From Ga0077555 sp033764055 (lineage in GTDB: Bacteria > Pseudomonadota > Alphaproteobacteria > Rhizobiales > Hyphomicrobiaceae): 64,000 bases of DNA. This document shows positions 8,430 through 16,823 of this stretch, piece after piece. Position 1 is the stretch's first letter. Every line of letters starts with the position of its first letter. The notes beneath the pieces were generated by a model. It was not told the origin of the DNA. It searched no databases and worked only from the letters and a program-made list of their open reading frames with translations. A program made the position numbers and the translations under genes. The stretch is from the NCBI GenBank assembly GCA_033764055.1, contig JANRJI010000143.1:9045-73044 (forward strand), in the 5' to 3' direction.

Positions 8430-10256
8430 ATGGCTGCCGAGCTTCTCGCCCTCAAGGACATCCACCTGACCTTCGGATCGATCCCGCTGCTGGAGGGCGC
8501 GGAGCTTTCGGTCGGGCCGGGTGATCGCATCTGCCTCGTCGGCCGCAACGGCTCGGGCAAGTCGACACTGTTGAAGATCGCCGCAGGGCAAATGGAGCCG
8601 GATCGCGGCTCACGCTTCGCGCACCCTTCGGCCCGCATCGCCTATCTCTCGCAGGAGGCCGATCTCTCGGCCTTCACGACGACCCTCGAGGCGGTCGTCG
8701 CCAAGCTCGGCCCCGCCGACGACGAGGCGCGCGCGCGGGCCCTGCTCGGCCATCTCGGCTTCACCGGCGACGAGCCGGCGGCAAGCCTGTCGGGCGGCGA
8801 GGCGCGCCGCGCCGCGATCGCCCAGGTGCTGGCCGCATCGCCCGACGTGCTGCTGCTCGACGAGCCGACGAACCATCTCGACCTGCCGACCATCGAATGG
8901 CTCGAAGGCGAGATCCTGCAATCCACCGCCGCGATCGTGTTGATCAGTCACGACCGCCGCTTCCTGGAGCGCCTGTCGCGCACCACGGTCTGGCTCGATC
9001 GCGGACGCACCTGGCGGCTCGACAGGGGCTTCTCCGGCTTCGAGGCCTGGCGCGACGAGCGCCTCGCCGAGGAGGAGGCCGAGCGCCACAAGCTCGACCG
9101 CAAGATCGCACGCGAGAACGAGTGGATGCACGGCGGCGTGACGGCGCGCCGCAAGCGCAATGTCCGGCGCGTCGCCGAGCTCGCCGCCATGCGCCAGCAG
9201 CGCCGCGAGGCGCGCAAGGTCGAGGGCAACGTGGTGCTGGAGGCCTCCGAGGCCGGCGCCTCGGGCCGGCTCGTCATCGAGGCCAAGGGCATCTCCAAGT
9301 CGTTCGACGGCCGGCCGATCGTCGCAGACCTCTCGATCCGCATCGGCCGCGGCGACCGGGTGGGTCTCGTCGGGCCAAACGGCGCCGGCAAGACGACGCT
9401 GATCAGCCTGCTGACCGGCGCGCTCCAGCCGGATGCCGGCACCGTCCGGCTCGGCACGGCGCTGGAGATCGTCACGCTCGACCAGCGGCGCGAGGAGTTG
9501 CGGCCCGACTGGACCATCACCGAGGCCCTCACCGGCGGCCGGGGAGATCAGGTGATCGTCGGCGGCCGGGCACGCCATGTCGCCAGCTACATGAAGGACT
9601 TCCTGTTCACGCCTGAGCAGATGCGCACACCTTTGCGCGTGCTGTCGGGAGGCGAGCGGGGCCGGCTGATGCTGGCGCGGGCGCTGGCCAAGCCATCGAA
9701 CCTTCTGGTGCTCGACGAGCCGACCAACGATCTCGACCTCGAGACGCTGGACCTGCTGCAGGAGCTGCTCGCCGACTACCAGGGTACCGTGCTGCTGGTC
9801 AGCCACGATCGCGATTTCCTCGATCGCCTCGTGACGTCGGTGCTGGCGGCCGAGGGCGACGGGCAGTGGGTGGAATATGCAGGCGGCTATAGCGACATGC
9901 TGGCCCAACGCCGCGGACGCGATCTGACGCGCACCTCCGCGGCCGCACCGCGGCGAAGCGAGTCCCGGTCCGAGCCGGCGGCAGCGCCGCAACCAGGCGC
10001 GCCCGCCCCCCGGCGCAAGCTCTCGTTCAAGGACAAGCACGCGCTGGAAAGCCTGCCGGCTGCTATGGCGGGGTTGGAGAAGGAGATCGCGGCGCTGACC
10101 CGCAAGCTGGCCTCCGCGGACCTCTTCACCCGGGACCCCAAGGGATTTGCCGCCGCGACCGAGCGCCTGGGCGCAGCTCAAGCCGAGCTTGCAGCTGCCG
10201 AGGAGCGCTGGCTCGAGCTCGAGATGCTGCGCGAGGATCTCGAAGGCCGGGAATGA
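8430..10256 (+). CDS. uup: ABC-F family ATPase Uup
   Basis: A 608-residue soluble ATPase with two ABC cassettes. Cassette 1 has GRNGSGKST (about residue 38), SLSGGEARR and LLLDEPTNHLD. Cassette 2 has GPNGAGKTT (about 312), VLSGGERGR and LVLDEPTNDLDL. A C-terminal extension of about 90 residues, Ala/Pro-rich and then helical, matches the coiled-coil DNA-binding tail of Uup. Uup acts on ribosomes and branched DNA intermediates and limits precise transposon excision. There are no membrane segments. Confidence 0.93.
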   Translation: MAAELLALKDIHLTFGSIPLLEGAELSVGPGDRICLVGRNGSGKSTLLKIAAGQMEPDRGSRFAHPSARIAYLSQEADLSAFTTTLEAVVAKLGPADDEARARALLGHLGFTGDEPAASLSGGEARRAAIAQVLAASPDVLLLDEPTNHLDLPTIEWLEGEILQSTAAIVLISHDRRFLERLSRTTVWLDRGRTWRLDRGFSGFEAWRDERLAEEEAERHKLDRKIARENEWMHGGVTARRKRNVRRVAELAAMRQQRREARKVEGNVVLEASEAGASGRLVIEAKGISKSFDGRPIVADLSIRIGRGDRVGLVGPNGAGKTTLISLLTGALQPDAGTVRLGTALEIVTLDQRREELRPDWTITEALTGGRGDQVIVGGRARHVASYMKDFLFTPEQMRTPLRVLSGGERGRLMLARALAKPSNLLVLDEPTNDLDLETLDLLQELLADYQGTVLLVSHDRDFLDRLVTSVLAAEGDGQWVEYAGGYSDMLAQRRGRDLTRTSAAAPRRSESRSEPAAAPQPGAPAPRRKLSFKDKHALESLPAAMAGLEKEIAALTRKLASADLFTRDPKGFAAATERLGAAQAELAAAEERWLELEMLREDLEGRE

Positions 10257-10634
10257 TCGCCCCCGCTGGCCAAGCTCGCCAACGGCATCGGCGAACAGGC
10301 GGGGGAAGCATTGCGTCCACCTCGCACGCGACCCGATCCCCCGTATCGCCTGCAGGCCGATCGTCATCGTGCCCGTGGGCGGCACGGGCATCCTCCTACT
10401 TGGCACAATCTGAGATTTCATAGAACATAAATGCAACTTTAAGTTTAAATTCGCGTTCATTCCTGCGGCCGCGGCATGGCTGAAGCAACCTGTAACGGCG
10501 TCGCATGCCATTGATTCAACGTTGATAAGTCGCGGCCATGCCGTGCTTGGATCATCCACACCTTCGACATCGTCCCGCCTCGCTGCGCGCCATCGAATCG
10601 CTCAAACTCGACTCAACCTTTGGTGGAGTGAGTT
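10257..10634. other. Non-coding stretch between uup and the nuclease gene
   Basis: No convincing gene is seen. An A+T-rich patch around 10410-10460 is probably the promoter region of the downstream secreted nuclease, but no clear -35/-10 pair can be assigned. Confidence 0.5.
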
Positions 10635-11369
10635 ATGGTCGATTCAACTATAAGCGTCTATGCAACACGACTCGCGGCCAGCCTTGCGATGGCTTTGGCC
10701 GTGACCTTGGGACTCGTCCTGGCTGAGCGGACCGATGCTCGCCAATCGCCGACATCGCCCCGCGGCCACGCCGTCCTCGCCGGTCTTGCCGATGCAGTTG
10801 ATGGCGATACCCTCCTCGTCGGAGACGTGCGCGTGCGTCTCGAAGGCATCGACGCGCCCGTGGCGGAACAGACCTGCACGACCGTCCGCGGCAGCGAATG
10901 GCCATGCGGTCTTGAAGCGCGGCGCCTCCTGGCCCGACTGGTCGAGGGCCAGAGCGTCGCATGCGAGGAGCGCGGGCTCGACACCTACAAACGGCTGCTG
11001 GCCGTCTGCCGCACGAGCCAGACGGAGCTCAATGCGGAGATGGTCCGGCGTGGCCTCGCCTGGGCTTTCGTGCGCTATTCACAGAGCTATGTCGCGATCG
11101 AGGCCATCGCGCGCACCCGCAGGATTGGCATCTGGAGCGGCGTGGCCCAGCCCGCCTGGGAGTACCGCAGCGCCCGCTGGCAATCGGCAGAGACGATTGC
11201 TCCTTCGGGATGTCCGATCAAGGGCAACGTCACGGCCAACGGCCGCATCTACCACCTGCCTTGGAGCCCATGGTACGGTCGCGTGAAAATGGATGGCAAG
11301 GGCAAGCGCTGGTTCTGCAGCGAGGCAGAGGCCATCGCCGCAGGCTGGCGCCCGGCCAACGCCCATTAG
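10635..11369 (+). CDS. Secreted thermonuclease-family protein with C-terminal Cys/Trp-rich domain
   Basis: A 244-residue protein with an N-terminal hydrophobic segment (about residues 12-32), so it is exported or membrane-anchored. Residues about 50-165 form a staphylococcal-nuclease fold: DAVDGDTLLV, VRLEGIDAPVAEQ (Arg and Asp of the active site) and DTYKRLLAVC (the second active-site Arg). The C-terminus (CPIKGN, YHLPWSPWYG, RWFCSEAEAIAAGW) is a small domain often attached to alphaproteobacterial SNase proteins. The probable activity is Ca-dependent nucleic acid cleavage outside the cytoplasm. It stands alone. Confidence 0.88.
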   Translation: MVDSTISVYATRLAASLAMALAVTLGLVLAERTDARQSPTSPRGHAVLAGLADAVDGDTLLVGDVRVRLEGIDAPVAEQTCTTVRGSEWPCGLEARRLLARLVEGQSVACEERGLDTYKRLLAVCRTSQTELNAEMVRRGLAWAFVRYSQSYVAIEAIARTRRIGIWSGVAQPAWEYRSARWQSAETIAPSGCPIKGNVTANGRIYHLPWSPWYGRVKMDGKGKRWFCSEAEAIAAGWRPANAH

Positions 11370-11553
11370 GGCGGCAGGTGTGAGGCGCTCCTGCCCGGCC
11401 GGCGTGAGACGATGCAGCAAAGATCCCGTGCGCAGGACGCCGGGGTTGTGGTGTGCTTTGTGGCCGGAGGCTGTCTACCGCTGCAATTCTGCATGCCCTT
11501 GACGCCGGCTGCCTCCCCACACCAGCCTGACGACGACCAGGAGGAGCGACCCC

Positions 11554-12579
11554 ATGAAACTCGGCGTCTATTTGAATGCGCAACATCCCGACAGCGACGA
11601 CCCGGCCCGGCGCTTCGCCGAGACCGTCGAGCAGGTGCGCCTGATTCGGAAGCTCGGCTACGACTCGATCTGGGGCGGCGAGCACCACGTCACCGACGGC
11701 TATCACTATTTCCCGCTTCTGCCGATGATGCAGCGCCTCGCCGCCGAGGCCGAGGGCTTGGCGATCGGCACCAACATCGTGCTGCTTCCGCTGCATAACC
11801 CCGTCGAGCTGGCCGAGACCTGCGCGTTCCTCGACGTCATCTCCGGAGGCGGCTTCATCCTTGGCGTCGGACTTGGCTACCGCGAGGAGGAGTTCGCCGT
11901 CTTCGGCGTACCGATGAAGGAGCGGGTCTCGCGGCTCGAGGAGGGCGTCGAGATCATCCGCCGCCTCTGGAGCGAGGACAAGGTCACGTTCAAGGGCCGC
12001 CATTGGACCCTCGACGGCGTCACCATCAGGCCGCGCCCGCTGCAGTCGCCCCGCCCGTCGATCATTGTCGCATCGCAGATCGAGAAGGGCATCGAGCGCG
12101 CCGCCCGCATCTCGGACGGCTGGACGGCGGTTCCCGTAACCCGTGTCGAAGGCATCGCCAAGCAGACGGCCCTCGTCGCCAAGACGCGCGCCGAGGCCGG
12201 TCTGCCGCCCGCTCAGATCGCCCGCATCTACGAGGTCTCGTGCGCGCGCGACGAGGAGGCGGCACTGGCGCGCTCGGCAAAATTCCTGCTCGAGAAGTAT
12301 GCCGCCTACGCCTCCTGGGGCCTGCCGGGCCTCAAGATGGAGAAAGACCAGACGCCGATCGAGCAGCTCCGGGGCCTCGCCGCGAACCGGTTCGGCGTCG
12401 GCACGCCGGCCCAGGTGGTGGGCGCCCTGGTCGCCCAGCACAAGGCAGGCATCGGCCATGTCGGCATGCGCATGAGTTGGCCTGGCATGGCCCAGGAGGA
12501 GATACTCGCCGGCATCGAGCTCGTCGGCCGGGAGGTCCTGCCCGAGGTGCGGCGCCGGATCGCGACCGAGACGCGGTGA
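11554..12579 (+). CDS. LLM-class flavin-dependent oxidoreductase
   Basis: A 341-residue luciferase-like monooxygenase, the third in the window. It starts MKLGVYLNAQHP; the middle has IGTNIVLLPLHNPVELAE and GGGFILGVGLGYREEEF, matching the flavin-binding strands of the family, followed by the FKGRHWTLDGVTI segment. GGAGG precedes the ATG. Similarity to the gene at 2058 is at family level only. It has no same-strand neighbour and its substrate is unknown. Confidence 0.88.
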   Translation: MKLGVYLNAQHPDSDDPARRFAETVEQVRLIRKLGYDSIWGGEHHVTDGYHYFPLLPMMQRLAAEAEGLAIGTNIVLLPLHNPVELAETCAFLDVISGGGFILGVGLGYREEEFAVFGVPMKERVSRLEEGVEIIRRLWSEDKVTFKGRHWTLDGVTIRPRPLQSPRPSIIVASQIEKGIERAARISDGWTAVPVTRVEGIAKQTALVAKTRAEAGLPPAQIARIYEVSCARDEEAALARSAKFLLEKYAAYASWGLPGLKMEKDQTPIEQLRGLAANRFGVGTPAQVVGALVAQHKAGIGHVGMRMSWPGMAQEEILAGIELVGREVLPEVRRRIATETR

Positions 12580-12667
12580 GACCAGGCCACCAGGCGTCGG
12601 GCGCGGCGGACCGGCCCATCCGCGCCAACGGCGGGGAGCGACGTGCGGACGAGCTTCGGCTCCCGCC

Positions 12668-13360
12668 TCACGCGACGATTCGCCCATCGACGATGCGGAC
12701 CTGACGGTCGGCGCGCGCCGCCAGCTCGAGATCGTGGGTGACCATCACGATGGCGCGCCCGGTCTCGTCGACGAGCCGCCGGAAGATGGCGAGCACCTGC
12801 TCGCTCGAATGGGTATCGAGGTTGCCGGTCGGCTCGTCGGCGAGGATGACCAGTGGCTCGTTGGCGAGCGCACGCGCGATGGCGACGCGCTGGCGCTGCC
12901 CGCCCGACATCTGCGAGGGCAGCTTGTGCATGTGCCCGTCAAGGCCGAGCGACGTGAGGAGCCCGATGGCGCGGGCGCGCATGGCCGGCTCGGGATAGCG
13001 CGCCAGCGCCCGCATGGGCAGCATGACGTTCATCAGCGCTGAGAACTCTGGCAGCAGGAAGTGGAATTGGAAGACGAACCCAAGCAGCGCCAGCCGCAAT
13101 CCAGCCCGCGTCGCCTCGTCGAGGCTGCCGACGGGCTTGTCCTCGAACAGCACCTCGCCGGAGGTCGGCACGTCGAGCAGACCGAGCAGGTAGAGTAGCG
13201 AACTCTTGCCCGAGCCCGACGGTCCGGTAACGGCCACGAACTCGCCGGCTCTGATCACCAGGTCTATGTCGGCGACGAGCGTCGTCGCGACGCCGTCCCC
13301 GATCGTCTTCGTCACATTGCGCAGCTCGATCAGCGGCCGTGCCGGTGCGACGTCCTGCAT
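12668..13360 (-). CDS. ABC transporter ATP-binding protein (LolD/MacB type)
   Basis: A 230-residue ATPase with Walker A GPSGSGKSS near residue 43, signature SGGQRQRVAIARAL near 145, Walker B VILADEPTGNLD and the switch His in MVTHDLELA. The 'EPTGNLD' form is typical of the MacB/LolD/FtsE group that energises FtsX-like permeases. The start at 13360 overlaps the permease stop by one base (TGATG). It forms an operon with the permease and membrane-fusion adaptor upstream, indicating an envelope-spanning efflux or lipoprotein-like transporter. Confidence 0.92.
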   Translation of the reverse strand: MQDVAPARPLIELRNVTKTIGDGVATTLVADIDLVIRAGEFVAVTGPSGSGKSSLLYLLGLLDVPTSGEVLFEDKPVGSLDEATRAGLRLALLGFVFQFHFLLPEFSALMNVMLPMRALARYPEPAMRARAIGLLTSLGLDGHMHKLPSQMSGGQRQRVAIARALANEPLVILADEPTGNLDTHSSEQVLAIFRRLVDETGRAIVMVTHDLELAARADRQVRIVDGRIVA

Positions 13361-14595
13361 CACGACGCGCCCCGGATGATCTCCACCGGATGCACGCGCG
13401 CGGCTTTTCGCGCCGGCAGGTAGCCGGCAATGCCGGAGGCTGCCATCGCCACGCTCGCAGCCAAGAGGTAATGCGTCGGCGTGTAGTAGAGCGGCAGCCG
13501 AGTTGCATCCATGAACGGGCTCTTGAACTCGATCGAGCCCAGCGCCAGGCAGAGCACGAAGCCGAGCGCCCAGCCGACGAGGGTGCCGGCGAGCCCGATC
13601 AGAATGGATTCGATCAGGAAGATCAGCCGCACCGTCGCCTCCGTGAAGCCGAGCGATTTCATGATGGCGATGTCGCGCGTCTTCTCGTGCGTGATGGTCG
13701 AGATGATGTTGTAGGTTCCGAACGATGCCACCAGCAGGATGGCGCCGACCACGGTGTACATGATGAAATTGCGAATCTGGAACGCCGACAGGAGGTCCTC
13801 GTTGGCCTCCTGCCAGGAGACCGATTTGTAGCCGGTCTGCGCCTCGATGCGTGACGCCACGGACCGCGCATCGAGGATATCGCCGACGCGGATGCGGATC
13901 GCGTTCACGAGCCCCGTCTGACCGCCCAGGATCTGTCCCGTCTTGATCAGCGTATAGGCCTGTGTCTCGTCGGTCTGGCTGATGCCAGAGTGCAGCAGTG
14001 CCACCACTGTGCACGTGAGCACCTGCCCGGTCCCGGACACGAGCGCGATCGTGTTGCCGACCCGCGCCCCGATCTTGGTCGCGAGCTTGTCGCCGAGGAT
14101 GATGGCATTCGACGACCTGTAGAGAGAATCGATCGTTCCCTGACGGATCTGCGTTGCGAGCTTCGATACCGCTCGCTCCCGCGGCGGATCGATCCCCGTC
14201 ACGCTCGCCGCCGTGTCGCGTCCTGCGTAGCGGATCACCGCGCGCGCCTGCACGGATGGCGCGGCGGCCCCGTCGAGCCAGGTCTCGAGCGAGGCCATGA
14301 TCGCGTAGGGGTTCTTGATTCCGGGTCGCGTCACCGGCGTCCTGAGGCCTGCGTACTCGACGGCCGCATAGGCATCCTCGGCGGGCTGCCGGGGCGGCTC
14401 GCGCCGCTCGTCGCTGACGGTGATGTGGGGCAGGCTGTCGACGAGTTGCGCCACGAAATCGCGCTGCGAGCCTTCCATCAGCGCCGCCATCATGACCGAG
14501 AAGCCGACGCCCATGGCGACGCCCAGCATCCCGACCAGGGTCTGGCGGACGCGGGTGAGGACATGCGTGAAGGCGATGTCGAGCACGAGCCTCAT
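13360..14595 (-). CDS. ABC transporter permease, FtsX/MacB (LolE-like) family
   Basis: A 411-residue inner-membrane protein with one N-terminal membrane helix (VGMLGVAMGVGFSVMMAAL), a large periplasmic domain of about 230 residues, and three C-terminal helices (IMYTVVGAILLVASFGTYNI, FLIESILIGLAGTLVGWALG, YLLAASVAMAASGIAGYLPA). The cytoplasmic loop EKTRDIAIMKSLGF is the coupling motif of FtsX-like permeases. It overlaps the adaptor gene by four bases and the ATPase by one. The cargo is unknown. Confidence 0.92.
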   Translation of the reverse strand: MRLVLDIAFTHVLTRVRQTLVGMLGVAMGVGFSVMMAALMEGSQRDFVAQLVDSLPHITVSDERREPPRQPAEDAYAAVEYAGLRTPVTRPGIKNPYAIMASLETWLDGAAAPSVQARAVIRYAGRDTAASVTGIDPPRERAVSKLATQIRQGTIDSLYRSSNAIILGDKLATKIGARVGNTIALVSGTGQVLTCTVVALLHSGISQTDETQAYTLIKTGQILGGQTGLVNAIRIRVGDILDARSVASRIEAQTGYKSVSWQEANEDLLSAFQIRNFIMYTVVGAILLVASFGTYNIISTITHEKTRDIAIMKSLGFTEATVRLIFLIESILIGLAGTLVGWALGFVLCLALGSIEFKSPFMDATRLPLYYTPTHYLLAASVAMAASGIAGYLPARKAARVHPVEIIRGAS

Positions 14596-15581
14596 CTGGC
14601 CGCTCCCGCGACGATACGCACGCGGGCCCCATCGGAGAGGTCGTTCTTCCAGGGCGCGACCACGCGCTGTCCGGCCGTCAGACCCGATCGCACCTCGACG
14701 AGGCGTGTCCCGCGAATGCCGGTCTCGATCTTGCGCCGCCGGACACGGCCATCGTCCACCGTCAAAACCATGGCGGAGCCTCCGATCGCCTCAGCCGGCA
14801 CCAGCAGCACGTCCTTGGCCTCCGCGATGACGATGTTGGCCTCGACGCTCATGCCGATGCGGAGCGGCGACTGCTCCGGAATCATCATGTAGACGCGGAA
14901 CGTCTTGGTCTGCGGGTCGCCTTTCGGCGTGATGCTGTCGATGGTCGCAACGAGCGGAACGCCCGAATTGCCCTCGTGGCGCAGCAGCACCTTCTGGCCT
15001 GGCTCGACCTTGAGAATATCCTCCTCGTTGACCTCGGCAACGACGCGCAGCGGCTTCGGCTCACCGACCCACAGCAACACATCATTGGTGCCCGTGCCCG
15101 CGATCTCGCCGACCTCGCTGTCGCGGCGAAGCACCACGCCGTCCATCGGCGCCTTCAGCGAAAGATCCTCGATGCGGTCTTTCTGCGCTGCGACACGGCT
15201 CTCCTGCTCGCGCACCTGAGTGAGCTTCTCCTCGTAGGTGGTGCGAGCTGTCACGTTGCGCTCGACGAGCCCCTTGAGGCGCTCGGCATCCTCGCGATAG
15301 CGCTTGAGGCGCGCCTCGAGCTCGGTCAGCACGGCGCGCTCCTCGGCATCGTCGAGGCGAGCCAGGACATCGCCTTTGCGCACGGTCAGCCCCTCGCAGC
15401 GGCACAGCTCGACGATGCGTTTTCGCTGCAACGCTGCGACCTTGGCCCAGTGCACGGGCTCGACGATTCCGGTCGCGTAGACCACCGCAGCCGCGTCACC
15501 TCGGACGACGGGTGCCACCTTGACCTCCGTGCCACGTGCGAGCACCCACCAGGCGACGGCGGCAGCTATCGCGGCGGCCAA
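14592..15581 (-). CDS. Membrane-fusion (HlyD/MacA-type) adaptor protein
   Basis: A periplasmic adaptor of about 329 residues with an N-terminal anchor (AAAIAAAVAWWVLA), a lipoyl/barrel-sandwich half (RCEGLTVRKGDVLARLDD), a helical hairpin (about 85-140, rich in E, R and K), the second half (LSLKAPMDGVVLRRDSEVGE) and a beta-barrel plus C-terminal domain. It links the FtsX-type permease to the outer envelope. The start is uncertain: the first usable codon of this frame is TTG at 15581, inside the membrane helix region. The frame stays open to about 15725 without ATG or GTG, so a CTG/TTG start or a sequence error upstream is possible. Confidence 0.85.
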   Translation of the reverse strand: MAAAIAAAVAWWVLARGTEVKVAPVVRGDAAAVVYATGIVEPVHWAKVAALQRKRIVELCRCEGLTVRKGDVLARLDDAEERAVLTELEARLKRYREDAERLKGLVERNVTARTTYEEKLTQVREQESRVAAQKDRIEDLSLKAPMDGVVLRRDSEVGEIAGTGTNDVLLWVGEPKPLRVVAEVNEEDILKVEPGQKVLLRHEGNSGVPLVATIDSITPKGDPQTKTFRVYMMIPEQSPLRIGMSVEANIVIAEAKDVLLVPAEAIGGSAMVLTVDDGRVRRRKIETGIRGTRLVEVRSGLTAGQRVVAPWKNDLSDGARVRIVAGAAR

Positions 15582-16082
15582 AGCCGCTGCGATCGTCCGC
15601 GCTCGGTTCCGGGCTGATTGCGGTTGCGCCGTGGCGGTGGCGGTCGGCGCCTTCGCCTCGACCCCGGACGTGCCGGCGGACTGCCTTTCGCGCGATCGTG
15701 GCCTGTCGGACAGGGTAGATCTCCATCAGCAGTGCGCCTCGAAACCGGGAGGCCTGCGTCTGCAACGAGGCCATGAATACAGCGGACCGACCGTCGCGCC
15801 CACCGACGGCGTCAAACGGGGTCGACGCCGAGCCGCTGCAGTCCCGCATCCCGGCCCACCATAGCCGCAGCGCCCGCGATGTGCCGGACCTTGCCTGCAT
15901 CGCGGCCGCGAGAAGCCGTCCGGGCTGATGGATGGCTAATTCTTCGTGCCAGCGCAACCATCGGGGGCGTCGCGGGTTTCGTAGCATCGGGCTTCGTCGA
16001 CGGCCCGAGCGCCAGCCTGAGCGACGGTCGTGGATAAGCGGGCGTCTCTCGAGACGATTGGGGGTCTGTTCTGCTGCCAGAG
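15582..16082. other. Apparently non-coding gap before otsB
   Basis: The first ~145 bases extend the adaptor reading frame and may code for its N-terminus. The rest shows no convincing gene on either strand. It should contain the divergent promoters of the efflux operon and the trehalose operon, but no clear site is visible. Confidence 0.4.
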
Positions 16083-16823
16083 ATGACTGATGGACGTGCG
16101 TTCGCGTTTTTTCTGGACTTCGATGGAACGCTCGTCGAATTGGCCGATCGGCCGGACGCGGTGCGCGTCGAGCTGACAACTCGCGAGGTCCTGGATCGCC
16201 TGGTCGCGGTGACCGGGGGCGCTGTCGCCATCATTACCGGTCGCGACATTGCAGTGGTCGATGCCTTTCTCGCGCCCCTCAAGCTCCCGACGGCTGGCGT
16301 ACATGGGCTGACCCGGCGCGATTTCGGCGGAGGGCTGAGGAGGTGCGGCGCGGACAGGTCGTTCCTGGAAGGAGCAGAAGCGCTTCTCGAACCGCTGGTC
16401 GCCGCCCAACGCGGATTGCTGCTGGAGCGAAAGAGCGACGCGCTGGCCCTGCATTATCGCCAGCGGCCCGATCTCGAGGATGCATGCCTCGCGGCCATGG
16501 AGCGCGTGGCTGCAGCCAACATCGGCGTGCGGCTGGTTCGCGGCAAGATGGTGGTCGAGGCGAGGCCTCAAGGTGCCGACAAGGGCGCCGCCGTAGCTGC
16601 ATTTCTGAAAGAGTCGCCATTCTTCGGCCGACGCGCCGTCTTCGCCGGCGACGACGCCACCGACGAGGATGCCTTCTGCGTGGTCAACGCCAAGGGCGGC
16701 ATTTCGATCAAGATCGGCCCAGGGCCAACCGCAGCGGTGTGGCGCGCCGAAAGCACCACCGACTTTCTCGATTGGCTTGGCCAGACCGTCGAGACGTTCG
16801 AGCGCGGAGGCAGATATGCCTGA
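16083..16823 (+). CDS. otsB: Trehalose-6-phosphate phosphatase
   Basis: A 246-residue HAD-superfamily phosphatase that dephosphorylates trehalose-6-phosphate to trehalose. Motif I is FFLDFDGTLVE (nucleophile and acid Asp), motif II is IITGRD, and motif III/IV is PQGADKGAAV with FAGDDATDEDAF. The length and the IIB cap match OtsB. It overlaps the GH15 gene by eight bases, and otsA is two genes downstream, so this is an ots operon split by a hydrolase gene. Confidence 0.95.
   Translation: MTDGRAFAFFLDFDGTLVELADRPDAVRVELTTREVLDRLVAVTGGAVAIITGRDIAVVDAFLAPLKLPTAGVHGLTRRDFGGGLRRCGADRSFLEGAEALLEPLVAAQRGLLLERKSDALALHYRQRPDLEDACLAAMERVAAANIGVRLVRGKMVVEARPQGADKGAAVAAFLKESPFFGRRAVFAGDDATDEDAFCVVNAKGGISIKIGPGPTAAVWRAESTTDFLDWLGQTVETFERGGRYA

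Noticed and set aside
10257..10310. Hairpin after uup as a terminator
   Set aside because: Arms cccccgc/gcggggg are present but about 30 bases apart and not followed by a T-run.
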